64,000 nucleotides of DNA from Candidatus Brachybacterium merdavium (lineage in GTDB: Bacteria; Actinomycetota; Actinomycetes; Actinomycetales; Dermabacteraceae), in assembly GCA_019118275.1 (NCBI GenBank), contig DWZH01000100.1:34601-98600 (forward strand), read 5' to 3'. Numbering within the stretch: position 1 is the first letter of the stretch; each line of letters starts with the position of its first letter. Position numbers and translations under genes: made by a program. Below are positions 48,357-59,000 of this stretch, in pieces. Below the pieces are notes generated by a model. The model was not told where the DNA came from. It was given only the letters and a program-made list of their open reading frames with translations, and made no database searches.

Positions 48357-49231
48357 CGACCACTGCTCCCCTCGCCCGGGGTCGGCCGGGGCAGGGTGTC
48401 CTCGTCGACCTCGGACTCCTCGTGCGGGCTCGGGGCGCTCGCGGGGGTCCCGGCCGAGGTCTCGGCGAGCCCCACCACCTCGACCGCCTCCACGACGACC
48501 ACGCTCACGTTGTCCCGGCCGCCGCCGTCGAGGGCGAGCTGGACCAGGTCCTCGCTGAGGGTGCGCACGTCCCGGGGGCTGCGCAGGGCGCGCTCGATCG
48601 AGGCGTCCTCGACCTCACCGGTCAGTCCGTCCGAACACACCAGCATCCGGTCCCCTGTCTCCGCGGGGATCAGCCAATAGTCGGGGTCGGCCTCGGGGCC
48701 TGCTCCCAGCGCCCGCGTCACCATGTGCCGGTAGGGGTGCACACGCGCTTCGTCGCTGGTGAGCTCGCCGCGGTCCATGAGCTCCTGGACCACCGAATGG
48801 TCCACGGTGACCTGTTCGAAGATGTCCTTCGACAGGCGATAGACGCGCGAATCACCGAGGTTCAGCACCACCCAGTAGCCGATGCCGTCCAGCACCATGG
48901 TCGCGAGCACCGCGACGGTGGTGCCTGCGCCGAGCTGTGCCTCTCCGCCGAGCTCGCTGATCCGCTCCGCGGCGGTGCGCAACGCCTCTCCGAGCTGCTC
49001 GACGGTCACGTTCTCCTGGATCGTGAGCTTCTCGAACTCCTCGACGGCGATGGCGCTGGCCACCTCGCCCGCGTTGTGGCCGCCCATCCCGTCGGCGACG
49101 AGATAGATGGGCGGGGCGTTGAGGACGCTGTCCTCATTGGTGGCCCGCACGTGACCCACATGGGTGGCGGCGGCTGAGATCACCCGGATGGTTCCCTGGA
49201 GGTCCGGGTCCGACAGGGACCGATCGATCAT
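48353..49231 (-). CDS. PP2C-family Ser/Thr protein phosphatase
   Basis: 292 residues, cytosolic. Metal-dependent phosphatase motifs are complete: N-E-D-S, V-A-D-G-M-G-G-H, N-L-G-D-S-R-V, C-S-D-G-L-T and G-G-R-D-N-V-S. It should reverse the action of the kinase encoded two genes downstream. It overlaps both neighbours by 4 nt. Confidence 0.95.
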   Translation of the reverse strand: MIDRSLSDPDLQGTIRVISAAATHVGHVRATNEDSVLNAPPIYLVADGMGGHNAGEVASAIAVEEFEKLTIQENVTVEQLGEALRTAAERISELGGEAQLGAGTTVAVLATMVLDGIGYWVVLNLGDSRVYRLSKDIFEQVTVDHSVVQELMDRGELTSDEARVHPYRHMVTRALGAGPEADPDYWLIPAETGDRMLVCSDGLTGEVEDASIERALRSPRDVRTLSEDLVQLALDGGGRDNVSVVVVEAVEVVGLAETSAGTPASAPSPHEESEVDEDTLPRPTPGEGSSGR

Positions 49232-51129
49232 CGCGTCCGCCCCACGTCCAGGGTGCGATCGCCGATGGCCACGGACGCTCCGGCAGGCAGCACCGTGGCG
49301 GTGTTGGGCACCAGGCTCTCTCGTGAACCGTCCTCCCGCAGGATCGCTGAACCATTGGTGGATCCCAGGTCGGTGACGGTGATGTTCTCGCCGGTGCCGT
49401 CGATGCGCAGATGGGTCTTGGACACCGAGCGGGTGTCGTCCTTGAACACGAACAGCACCTCCTCCTCGGAGGCGGAGGGGTTGCGACCGACCACGACCGG
49501 CTTCTGCACGGACCGCTCCGTACCGTCATCGGCGACCAGCCGCAGGGTCGGCACCGGCGGCACAGACGCGGAGATCCGGGTCTGCTCGAGGTCGCCGAGG
49601 TCGCCGTCCTCCGGTATCGCCAGCCGGGTGTCCTCGTCGATCCCGACCTCGTCCCAGGCGTCGGTGGTCAGCTCGCCGGGGAAGCCGCTCGGCTCGGCGG
49701 GGGCCGATCCGGGCTGCTGCGGTCCGGGCGACACCGGGGCCCAGGCCGGCTGCCCGGCCGGTGCCCCGGGCGAGGCGGATGCGGGGGGTGCAGGGGGCGG
49801 TGGAGCCCATCCCTGCTGCGCAGCCGGCGTCTGGGGCCAGGACTGTGCCGGGTGGCCCGGCTGCGGTGCCGACTCCGGGGCCGGTGGGACCTGCCCGGAC
49901 TGCGCCGGCTCGCCCGTGTAGGGCGCCGGCTGCGCCGGGGCCTGCCAGGACTGCTGCGGCGGCGGAGCCCAGCTGTCCTCAGCTGCGGAGGCGGGAGCCG
50001 GGGGCCAGGGCGACCCGCTCACCGGAGGCTGCGGTGCGCTGCTGTGCTCCGATGGCTGAGGCGCGGGCGCGTAGGGGTCGACCGAGAGCGCCTGCGGCCC
50101 CCACCCGTCGGACCCTGACGCAGCATCCTGTGGGGATGCTGCCTGCTGGGCAGCCTCGTCGCGCCAGGCGGCTCCGGGCTCGGAGAGCAGGTTCTCATGA
50201 GCGGTCACCGCGACGGAGGGGGCACCCAAGTAGTGCTCGGCGGGGGCCCGCTCGAAGTCGTCGGGACGTTCCAGCATCGGATTGCGTCCGGCCTTGGTGT
50301 CGACCACCACCGAGTCCACGGCGCGATCGTGCAGACCGCGCAGCACCTTCCGGGGGTCGAAGAAGATCGACAGCGCCATCACCACGGGGATCAGGGCGTA
50401 CAGGGCCCACCGGCCCAGGGACCGCAGGAAACCGATGCCTCCGGCCCGGCTGGAGCGGGTCACCCGCAGCCCCAGGATCAGCTTGCCGAGGGAGAAGCCC
50501 TTGGATCCGACCAACCACAGGATCAGCACCCTGTAGGCCGCCGGGACGACCACCCCCACCCCGACCAGGATCTGGGCGAGCAGGGTGGCTGAGTCCTGGA
50601 CGATGATCAGGATCAGACCGATCGCCAGCGGCAGCAGGGTCAGGCTCGCGATCACCGCATCGATCAGAGCCGCGAGGAATCGCTTGAGCGGCGAGGCCGG
50701 CGCGCAGCCGTCCAGCGGCGGATCCATGTCAGCGGGCCCGGCCGTGGCGGTGCCCGCTTCCTCGGGGACGGGTGCTGCGGGGATGCCGCTGGGTCCAGGG
50801 GGGATCGCCGACCCGTCCTGGCTCGTCGGTGGCTGAGTGACCATCACCTGATCGTACTGGTCCGCGGAGCGCAGCGCGGTCGCGCCGGGGGCCCGGGGCG
50901 TCAGCTCCTCCCGGGAGATCAGCTGGATCTCCTCGTCGTCCGAGTCCTGTTCCTGCACTGGGCCCAGATCCCGACTACGGGCCCGGGGGGCCTGCGACCA
51001 GGCGCCCGGCGCGTCGGTGGCTCGCCGTTCGTACGGGGAGGCCTGGTAGCGGGCTCCGCATTCCCCGCAGATCGCGGCCCCCGCGGACAGGAGCATGCCG
51101 CAGGTGCTGCAGTATCTCGTCTGGCTCAT
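49228..51129 (-). CDS. Zinc-ribbon/RDD membrane/FHA protein
   Basis: 633 residues. An N-terminal zinc ribbon (C7, C10, C21, C24) is followed by an RDD domain (about 145-290) with membrane helices and the R-x-x-D...G-F-S-L-G-K-L-I-L-G-L-R-V motif, a Pro/Gln/Ala-rich linker, and a C-terminal FHA domain (G-R-N-P-S, V-S-K-T-H-L, S-T-N-G-S). The start at 51129 overlaps the transglutaminase-like gene by 4 nt. It would tether phospho-dependent complexes to the membrane. Confidence 0.88.
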   Translation of the reverse strand: MSQTRYCSTCGMLLSAGAAICGECGARYQASPYERRATDAPGAWSQAPRARSRDLGPVQEQDSDDEEIQLISREELTPRAPGATALRSADQYDQVMVTQPPTSQDGSAIPPGPSGIPAAPVPEEAGTATAGPADMDPPLDGCAPASPLKRFLAALIDAVIASLTLLPLAIGLILIIVQDSATLLAQILVGVGVVVPAAYRVLILWLVGSKGFSLGKLILGLRVTRSSRAGGIGFLRSLGRWALYALIPVVMALSIFFDPRKVLRGLHDRAVDSVVVDTKAGRNPMLERPDDFERAPAEHYLGAPSVAVTAHENLLSEPGAAWRDEAAQQAASPQDAASGSDGWGPQALSVDPYAPAPQPSEHSSAPQPPVSGSPWPPAPASAAEDSWAPPPQQSWQAPAQPAPYTGEPAQSGQVPPAPESAPQPGHPAQSWPQTPAAQQGWAPPPPAPPASASPGAPAGQPAWAPVSPGPQQPGSAPAEPSGFPGELTTDAWDEVGIDEDTRLAIPEDGDLGDLEQTRISASVPPVPTLRLVADDGTERSVQKPVVVGRNPSASEEEVLFVFKDDTRSVSKTHLRIDGTGENITVTDLGSTNGSAILREDGSRESLVPNTATVLPAGASVAIGDRTLDVGRTR

Positions 51130-53612
51130 CGGAACAGCCCCTTCCTGGCCGAAGTGGTGACGGTGCTGCGCATCGAGGATCGGCGGCGACGCATCGACAC
51201 GGCCTGCTTCTCGGCCCGCGCCCGGGCCCGTCGGTTGGCCCGGGTGCGCCGCTTGGCCGCGCGTCTGTCGGAGGCCGAGCGACCGAAGGAGCGCAGCGAG
51301 AACATCGCGAACAGCCGCTTGTGCCAGGGCATGGCAGCCACCATGGTGCGACGGGCCTCCATCACCTGCTGCCAATACTCCTCGGAGGCCTGCGGAGGCA
51401 GGTCGTCCGGCCCGAAGATGGCCCGGTCCGCGCGACCGGCAAGGCTCAGCGCACCCGTTGCCGGGATGTCGGACTGCAGCTGGGCGGCCAGCTCCTGCCG
51501 GGTGAGGACCGGGTCCGGTCTGATCCCGAGGTCCGTCAGCAGGTCCAGGATCTCCTGCCAGCCTCCCTCGACGCGGTCCGTCGGGTCGCTGCGGCCGCGC
51601 CGCCGGTTGCGCCGGACCGCCTTGGCGAGGACCACGGCGCCCAGGGCCATGAGCACCAGCAGCACCGGGGTCGCTCCCACCAGGACGTAGACGGTCCAGG
51701 AGCCTCCGTCCTCGTTCTCGTCATCGTCCTGGTCCGAGTCGTCGCTCATGGCGCCGGGCGGCGGTGTCGGCGGCTCGGCCGGCGGGGGCGGGGGCTGCGC
51801 GACCTGCGGGAGGGGCTTCTCCACCTCCTTGGGTTCGGGCTGAGTGGGCTCCTGGTCGTCCTCCGGCGCAGGGTAGAAGCGCACCCAGCCGAGGTCCTCG
51901 AAGGCCACCTCCACCCAGGCCGTGACGTCCTCCCCGGTGATGGAGACGTTGCCCTCCTGGCCTTCGGGCACCTCGAAGCCCATCCCCACGCGAGCGGGGA
52001 TCCCGATCGACCGGGCCAGCACCGCGGTCAGTGCGGCGTACTGCTCCTGGTCCCCGATCCGCCCGGTGGGTGCGGCATCGGACTTCTCCTCGTCGAACCC
52101 GACCTCCTCCAGCATCGCCAGCAGGCGACTGGCGCCGTGCCCGGACAGGGAGGCGGTGTCCCCATCGAGGCCGTGGGAGAAGTACGCGTCGGCCTTGACC
52201 GCTCGCGACAGGTTCTGAAAACGCTCGAAGTCGGAGTCGGAGGACCCGGCCCATTCCTCGGCGAGCTGGGCGACCGATTCCATCTCACCGTTGGGAGGCA
52301 GCTCGATATCGGCGAAGACGGCCGAACGCTGCTGTTCCGTGCTCGGCTCCGTGTACGGCTCGTAGCTCAGGTCGTAGACGTCGCCCTCGCGCAGGCCGTG
52401 GGTGTTGACCGCGGTCTGGGACATGGAGTTCACGAACAGGCTCTCGGACATGGCGCCGACGCGATCCGGGGGCAGGGCATCGAGGTCGATGCGGTTGATG
52501 CGGGTGCCCAGAGTCGGCATCCACACCCCGGTGTAGGCCCCGATGGTGATCGTGGAGGTGCGCTGCTCCGCGGTGGCCTCGTGCAGGTCCACGCCCCCGG
52601 CGGTGCGCAGGAACGACCCCGAGGGGCCGTCCTTCTCCCGCGAGTCGGCCACGTTGTACACGTGCAGGTCGTACTGGTCCAAGGTGGCCAGGCGGATGTA
52701 GTCCCCTCCGGTCACCCCGGAGACGGTGAACAGCTCGGTGTCGCGCTGGTTCTTCATGTACCCGCGGAAGTCGGCCAGCGGTGAGACGTAGTCACGGGGA
52801 TCGAAGGGCGGGGTGATGGTGTCCCGGAGGGCGTAGCGGACCTGTCCCGCGGGCGGCTCCAGCAGCGGCTGGGCGGCGAAGGCGGCCCCACCCGACAGGA
52901 CCATGATCAGCGCGCCGCCGATCACCCGGCGGCGCAGCACCGGGTTCTTCCAGGATCCGGGGCGCACGGTGTCGGAGATGATGGTGGACCGGGCCCCTGC
53001 CAGCCGGTCGCCCTCGAAGCGCCAGGTCAGCCAGGCGATGGAGACCACGGCGAACAGGGTCCCGCGGATCACGGGCCAGGGCGCCTCGGTGGTGCCGAAG
53101 GCGAAGGCGATCAGCATCAGGGCCAGGGGGAACAGCCAGGCGATCGCGTAGCGGCGGGTGCGCATCACGATCGTCATCGCCAGCACCGCCAGGATCAGCA
53201 CGCTGATCCACACCACGGCCAGCACCCCCTGGGAGGTGCCCACCGGCGGCGCCACCGTCAGGGCGGCCTTCCAGCTGGTGACCGGAGCGAACAACAGCTC
53301 CTTCAAAGAGCCGAGGGTGGGCAGCAGCCCCCACAGGGCGTGTGTGGGGGCGGCGAACGTCGAGCCGAACAGGAAGTAGACCGCCAGCAGCAGCGGGGTC
53401 ATGCGCAGCGGTCCCCATCGCCACCGGGCCCCGATCAGGGCGATCAGGGTCGCGAACACCAGCGCCATCACACCGGTCAGGATGTACTGGATCCCGCCGT
53501 AGACAGGGTGGAAGCCCAGCAGGGCCAGGAGGAACAGGACGCCGAGCACGGTGAGGTCCACGGCGCGGCGCGCCGTGGACACCCCGGAGAAGTAGGTGGG
53601 AGGTGCGCTCAT
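51126..53612 (-). CDS. Membrane transglutaminase-like protein lacking the catalytic triad
   Basis: 828 residues. About seven N-terminal membrane helices (18-250), an extracellular transglutaminase-like core (450-590), one further helix (625-655) and a basic cytosolic tail. The position of the active Cys is Gln522 (G-D-Q-E-Q-Y-A), that of the His is Thr564 (V-T-A-W-V-E), and that of the Asp is Tyr580 (R-F-Y-P), so it should be inactive as a protease or cross-linker. It is coupled to DUF58 and RDD genes by ATGA overlaps, as in PFNA clusters. Confidence 0.88.
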   Translation of the reverse strand: MSAPPTYFSGVSTARRAVDLTVLGVLFLLALLGFHPVYGGIQYILTGVMALVFATLIALIGARWRWGPLRMTPLLLAVYFLFGSTFAAPTHALWGLLPTLGSLKELLFAPVTSWKAALTVAPPVGTSQGVLAVVWISVLILAVLAMTIVMRTRRYAIAWLFPLALMLIAFAFGTTEAPWPVIRGTLFAVVSIAWLTWRFEGDRLAGARSTIISDTVRPGSWKNPVLRRRVIGGALIMVLSGGAAFAAQPLLEPPAGQVRYALRDTITPPFDPRDYVSPLADFRGYMKNQRDTELFTVSGVTGGDYIRLATLDQYDLHVYNVADSREKDGPSGSFLRTAGGVDLHEATAEQRTSTITIGAYTGVWMPTLGTRINRIDLDALPPDRVGAMSESLFVNSMSQTAVNTHGLREGDVYDLSYEPYTEPSTEQQRSAVFADIELPPNGEMESVAQLAEEWAGSSDSDFERFQNLSRAVKADAYFSHGLDGDTASLSGHGASRLLAMLEEVGFDEEKSDAAPTGRIGDQEQYAALTAVLARSIGIPARVGMGFEVPEGQEGNVSITGEDVTAWVEVAFEDLGWVRFYPAPEDDQEPTQPEPKEVEKPLPQVAQPPPPPAEPPTPPPGAMSDDSDQDDDENEDGGSWTVYVLVGATPVLLVLMALGAVVLAKAVRRNRRRGRSDPTDRVEGGWQEILDLLTDLGIRPDPVLTRQELAAQLQSDIPATGALSLAGRADRAIFGPDDLPPQASEEYWQQVMEARRTMVAAMPWHKRLFAMFSLRSFGRSASDRRAAKRRTRANRRARARAEKQAVSMRRRRSSMRSTVTTSARKGLFR

Positions 53613-55018
53613 CGGCCCACCGCCCGCAGGGCTCTGGCGAGGGTGTCGAGCTGCCCGACGGTGACCACGTCCAGGCCGCCGATCGCTGAGCGGCGCACCT
53701 CGGCGCCGTCGACGCAGCGGATCGCCACCGCCAGCACGCCGATGGGCAGCTGATTGGCTGCGGAGTTCAGCTCGCGGGCCGTGGTGTGGGATCCGACCAC
53801 CATCATCACCGCCGAGGCGTTGGGCGCGAGGTCGGCGGCCTTCTGCCCGAGCTCATGCAGGGAGTAGTGCTGTTCGATCGGCTCCAGGACGGTGTAGTCG
53901 TCCATCATCTGACGGTGGGTGCCGGTGCGCTGCCGGGCCTCGAAGGAGAAAGGAGTCAGTTCCTTCTCCTCCTTCAGGGTCTGTGCGGCGATCGAGGCGG
54001 CCGCGGAGACCGCGAGCTCGAACTCTTCATCGCTCGCGTAGTGCTCAGCGAGATCGTCCAGCGCCACCACCACGTGGGAGCGGCGGGTCTCCTCGAACTG
54101 GCGCACCATGAGCTTGCCGGTTCGAGCGGTGGTGCGCCAGTGGACGTGGCGGCGATCGTCGCCGGGTGCGTAGTCGCGCAGGGCGTGGAAGGCGATGTCG
54201 GAGCTGGACAGGTCGGAGGAGGGCGTGCCCTCCAGGTCCCGCAGGAACCCGGAGGCCGCCTCGTCCAGGCGCACGGTGCGGGGGTGGACGAACAGCTCCT
54301 GGGGTCGGGCCCAGGTCACCTGGCGGCGCATCAGCGACAGTGGATCGTCCCGCACCGATCTCACGGGGCCGACCACCAGCACCGCTCGGCGTCTGGTCGG
54401 CACCGCGAACAGCTCCTCATGGCTCTCCCCGGCCGGCAGCCTGGGCACCAGGAACTGGGCGGTGGCGGCCCCGACCGCCAGCTCGATGCGGGCGGGCAGC
54501 AAGATCCGCTGGGTGGGGTTGGCGACCTCCACGCGGCCGACGGCTCGGGTGCCCACCACCACCCGGTGGGACTGGAGGTCCAGCGTGACCCGGTACGAGG
54601 CCTTGCCCAGGACGAACAGGGCCGCGATCACCATCGGGACCGACAGGGCGAAGGCGAGGACGTTCAGCTCGGTGACGTGGAACCGGAGTCCGACGATCCA
54701 GCAGAAGACGGCGACCGCTGCAACTGCCCAGCCGATCGGTGAGACCACGTTCAGCACGGGATGCAGGCGCCGGATCCACAGCTCGACGGCGCTGTCCCGC
54801 AGACGGGTGAGGATGTTGCCCTGATCCTGGGCCGCAGCGTCGTCCTGCGCGATCCCCGCTTCGCCCGGGCCGCCGCCCGAGGGCTGCTGGGCGGCCCGGC
54901 GGGCACGCCGTGCCTCGGCCCGTTCCTGGGCGCGCTCGTGCTTCCGCGCGGCCTTGGCCGCCCGGCGGGCGGAGCGGGCATCGGCGGTGTCGGCGGGAAG
55001 GGGGGTCTCGACGTTCAT
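53609..55018 (-). CDS. DUF58 membrane protein
   Basis: 469 residues from the ATG at 55018. A charged Arg/Ala-rich N-terminus (1-60), two membrane helices (about 85-140), then the DUF58 region with Y-A-P-G-D-D-R-R-H-V-H-W and a von Willebrand A-like end. DUF58 proteins are encoded beside MoxR ATPases and are thought to assemble membrane complexes with them. Overlaps both neighbours by 4 nt. Confidence 0.9.
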   Translation of the reverse strand: MNVETPLPADTADARSARRAAKAARKHERAQERAEARRARRAAQQPSGGGPGEAGIAQDDAAAQDQGNILTRLRDSAVELWIRRLHPVLNVVSPIGWAVAAVAVFCWIVGLRFHVTELNVLAFALSVPMVIAALFVLGKASYRVTLDLQSHRVVVGTRAVGRVEVANPTQRILLPARIELAVGAATAQFLVPRLPAGESHEELFAVPTRRRAVLVVGPVRSVRDDPLSLMRRQVTWARPQELFVHPRTVRLDEAASGFLRDLEGTPSSDLSSSDIAFHALRDYAPGDDRRHVHWRTTARTGKLMVRQFEETRRSHVVVALDDLAEHYASDEEFELAVSAAASIAAQTLKEEKELTPFSFEARQRTGTHRQMMDDYTVLEPIEQHYSLHELGQKAADLAPNASAVMMVVGSHTTARELNSAANQLPIGVLAVAIRCVDGAEVRRSAIGGLDVVTVGQLDTLARALRAVGR

Positions 55019-55989
55019 GCCGACTGCTGCCGCGCCTGGGGTGGCGCCACCTCGCTGAGGATCTTGGTCATCACGGTGCGGGCGGTGGTGCCGGCGAACT
55101 CGGCCTCGGGGTCGAGCACGAAGCGGTGTAGCCACACGGGCTCGACCAGGTGTTTGACGTCGTCGGGGATCACGTAGTGGCGGCCCTGGACCGCGGCCCA
55201 GACCTTGACCGTGCGCATCAGCGCCAGCGCTCCGCGGATGGACACACCCACGCGCACCTCGGGAGCCAGCCGGGTCTCCTCCATCAGCCGGGAGACGTAC
55301 TCGAGGACGGCCGGGTCCACGTGCACGGTCGAGGCCAGCTGCGTCATGTCGTTGACGGCCTGCAGCGAGATCCGCGGCGACAGCTGGGTGCTGCGATCAC
55401 GCAGGGCAGACCCCTGCAGGATCTGCACGCTGGAGGCGTGGTCGGGGTAGCCCAGCGAGGTCTTCATCAGGAAACGGTCCAGCTGCGCCTCGGGCAGACG
55501 GTAGGTCCCGGCCTGCTCGATCGGGTTCTGGGTGGCGATGACCATGAACGGATTGCCGACCTCATGGGTGACGCCGTCGACGGTGACCCGCCCCTCCTCC
55601 ATCACCTCGAGCATCGCGGACTGGGTCTTGGGGGAAGCACGGTTGATCTCGTCGGCCAGCACGACGTTGGCGAACACCGGTCCCTTGTGGAACTCGAAGG
55701 ACTTGGTGTTCTGGTCATAGATCGTCACACCGGTCACGTCCGAGGGCAACAGGTCCGGGGTGAACTGGATGCGGGTGCTGGTGCCCTGGACGGTCGCGGC
55801 GATGGAGCGGGCCAAGGAGGTCTTGCCGGTGCCGGGGGCGTCCTCGAGGAGCACGTGGCCGGGGGCCATCATCGCCGTCAGCACCAGGCGGACGATCTCG
55901 TTCTTGCCGAGGACCGCCTGGCCCACGCTCTGGACGAGTTTGTCGAAGGTCTCGGCGAACCAGCGGGCCTGTTCAGGGGTCATGCTCAT
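55015..55989 (-). CDS. MoxR-family AAA+ ATPase
   Basis: 324 residues. Walker A E-D-A-P-G-T-G-K-T, Walker B L-A-D-E-I-N-R, sensor A-T-Q-N-P and E-Q-A-G-T-Y-x-L-P-E-A-Q-L-D-R-F are all standard for MoxR proteins, chaperones of VWA/DUF58 partners. Start M1 or M3 cannot be distinguished. A 75-nt gap separates it from the FN3 gene upstream, the only long gap before the seven-gene overlap chain. Confidence 0.94.
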   Translation of the reverse strand: MSMTPEQARWFAETFDKLVQSVGQAVLGKNEIVRLVLTAMMAPGHVLLEDAPGTGKTSLARSIAATVQGTSTRIQFTPDLLPSDVTGVTIYDQNTKSFEFHKGPVFANVVLADEINRASPKTQSAMLEVMEEGRVTVDGVTHEVGNPFMVIATQNPIEQAGTYRLPEAQLDRFLMKTSLGYPDHASSVQILQGSALRDRSTQLSPRISLQAVNDMTQLASTVHVDPAVLEYVSRLMEETRLAPEVRVGVSIRGALALMRTVKVWAAVQGRHYVIPDDVKHLVEPVWLHRFVLDPEAEFAGTTARTVMTKILSEVAPPQARQQSA

Positions 55990-56064
55990 AGATGGTGCAC
56001 ATTCCTTAGATGTGAGACAGGTTCGAGAGGGTGCGCGACGTCACCGCGGATCGGAAGGCCGGCG

Positions 56065-59000
56065 TCAATTCGGGACGAAGATGTCATCGGCGATCGTCTG
56101 ATACTTGCCGTTCACCTCGACCTCGATGCTCATCGGCCACTCAGGTTCGCCCCCACGGACGTATGAGTAGAAATTGTCGTTGGGCTCCGTCGTGGCTCGA
56201 CCGTTCTGGTCGGCCGTCATCGGGAACGTCTTGTAATGCCTCTCGCCCTCGTTGGACAGGGCGACGGTGTAGGTCTCGCCCGGAGTCATGTCCTTCAAGG
56301 AGAACTGGAAGTACCGGCAGTTGTTATTTGTGCAGCCCTTCGTCCCCTCAGGTACTTCACCGCCCCAGTCCAGATCGCCGTCGAGCGCCGGGGTGGAGAG
56401 CCACTTCTCGGCCGTCTCGGAGGCCTTGGTGACGCTGCTGGTGAGGCCCTCGCCGTTGACCACTCGCGCCTCCATCTTCACCGACGCCCCGGAATCCAGG
56501 TTCTCCGTGTGGGTGTACGGCGCGTTCGAAGCGTCCTTCCAGGAGCCTCCATCCGTCCGGTATTGCAGAGTCTTCCCGCCCCCGCCCCCGTCGGAGCCGT
56601 CCGCGCTGATGGTGAAGGAGACCGGGCAGGTCGTGCCGTCGGTGCACTCGCTGCTGCTCGACTTGATCTGCGGCTTGGACGGCTTGGTGTACGGGGTGAT
56701 CGAGTTCGAGGCCTCGGACATCGCGCTCTCGCCGCCCTTGAAACGGTTCCTGGCCTGCACGGTGAAGGTGTAAGCCTTGCCATTGGTCAGGCCCGTGACA
56801 TCCAGCGAGGTCCCGGAGACGACCTTCGATCCTCCGTCCCAGCGGACCACGTAGTCCTTGATCGTGGTGCCGTTCCCGCTGGCCCCCGACCAGCTGATGG
56901 TCGCGCGGCCATCGGGCCCCTCGCCCTCCCCCTCACTGGGCATCGAGGCGGAGACCTCGGTGGGCGGCGTGGGGACCGCCCACGGGGTCACCGTGTTCGA
57001 GGGGTCCGAGGCCTCGGTGCCCTCCCCCACGGAGTTCACACCGAGGTAGCTGAAGGTGTACTCGGTATCCGGGTCCAGGTCATAGAAGGTGTGCGAGTTC
57101 TGACCGGATTCGGCGGTCACCGTCGCGCGTCCACCGCCGTCGGAGGCGGTGACGATGTAGCTGTGGATCGGTTCGCCGTTGGCCTCCTCCGAGGTCATCT
57201 CCGGCCAGGTCACCTCGACGCCGCCGCCCTTCGGGTCGTTCACCCGTGAGGCCTCCATCTTCCCGCCGGGTTTGCCGGGCGGTCCGGCCGGATGCTCGCT
57301 CTGCGACCAGCCGGACCAGTCCGAGGGCTCCTCGGCCAGGTTGTGCGCTCGCACCCGGAAGCGGTAGTCGACGCCGTTGTCCAGACCGTCCCAGACATGC
57401 TCGGTGCTGCCGGCCGGGATCTCGGCGAGCTCGATCTGCCCCGAGGACGTGTTCTGGATCTGCAGGTCGTACTTCTCGATGGCGGAACCGCGGTTGACCG
57501 GTGCCTCCCAGGAGGCCGTCAGGCGGGTGTCGCCGCGCTCGACGGAGGGTGCTGACGGCGCCTCCGGTCGGACGTCCGGGCGGGCGGTGGGCGAGGCGGC
57601 CGAGGGATCCGAGTCACCGACGTCGTTGTGCGCGACCACCTGGAAGGAGTACTCGGTGTCGTTCTGCAGCCCCGTGATGGTGCAGGAGGTGGAGCTGCAC
57701 TCCTGCTCCACCTTCGGACCGGAGGCGGTGGTCACGGTGTAGCCGGTGATCGGGGCACCGTTGTCGTCGCCCGCGCGGAAGTTCAGCTCCACGAAGCCGT
57801 CCCCGACCTCACCGATGCGGGGAGCCGACGGGGCATCGGGCAGCCCCCGCACGGTCACCTGGATCTCGCCGGAGACGTGCCGGTCCGGGTCCTGGGTGTC
57901 GTCCTCGACCATGTACTGCGCTGTCAGCGTGCCGTTGAAGTCCGGGGCAGGCGTGATCACCACCTCGTCACCATCGAGACCGATGTCGCCGTCACCGCTG
58001 GTGATGCTGGGGGCGAAGACCCGCCGGTCACCTCCGGGGAAGGGATTGGAGTCGTTGTCGAGAACCGGGATGCTGCCGGTGTCCCCGGCGTCGATCTCCG
58101 CCTCGTCGAGGCCGGTGGATATCAGGGGCCGGTTCGAGCTGCCCACGGTGACCTGCACGGTCGCGGCGACGGGATCGTTGGTCCCGTCGCTGACCGAGAC
58201 GGGCACGTCGATGATGGTGCCCTTGGCGGCGCGGGCGCTGGCCTGCGCCGTCACGGTGGAGCCCTCCAGGGCGATGTTGACCTCGGGATCCTCGGGGAAC
58301 TCGCCGAGGGAGAAGGTCAGCTCGTCCCCTTCGGGGTCCTCGGCCGAGGCCGCCAGGTCCACGCTGCCCTGGGCACCACCCTGCTCGATCTCGAACACGG
58401 CGCCCTGCAGCGTGGGCGGCAGGTTCTCCTCCTCCGGTGCGATCCGGACCGGGATCGCGAGCGTCGCGGTCGCGGAGGTCTCGTCCCCGACCTCCCCGTC
58501 GGTCACCTCGACGGAGATCGTGTCCTGACCGGAGCTGCCTTCCGCGGCGCGGTACAGCAACGTGGTGGCGTCCTGCACGATCTCGGTGCCGTCGGTGTGG
58601 GCCGCGGAGACGAGGTCCGGATCGGTCACCGACGCCTGCTGCGCCCCGGGCCGGACCCGGACGTTGTTCGGGTCGGCCAGGTCAATGGTGGTCTCCGCGC
58701 CGGCCTGCACCTCGACGGGGTCGCCGACCCACACCGGGGCCTGCTTCGCGCGGCCCGGCACCCAGATGTAGCCCGCGGACGTGAGCTCGTCGGCGTCCTC
58801 GATGATGTACCGGATGCGCTGCTGCTCGTCCTGGGGCGTCACCCGCACTGTCTTGTCGTCGCGCACCTCGGTGCCGTCCGGCGGGTCGTCGAGGGTGACC
58901 TCCAGGTCCGAGATGCTGCCGTCGGGGTCGGAGTCGTTGGCCAGCACATCGACGTCGATGTGCTCGGCCTCGGGATCGAGCACATCGGCCGCCTCGACGA

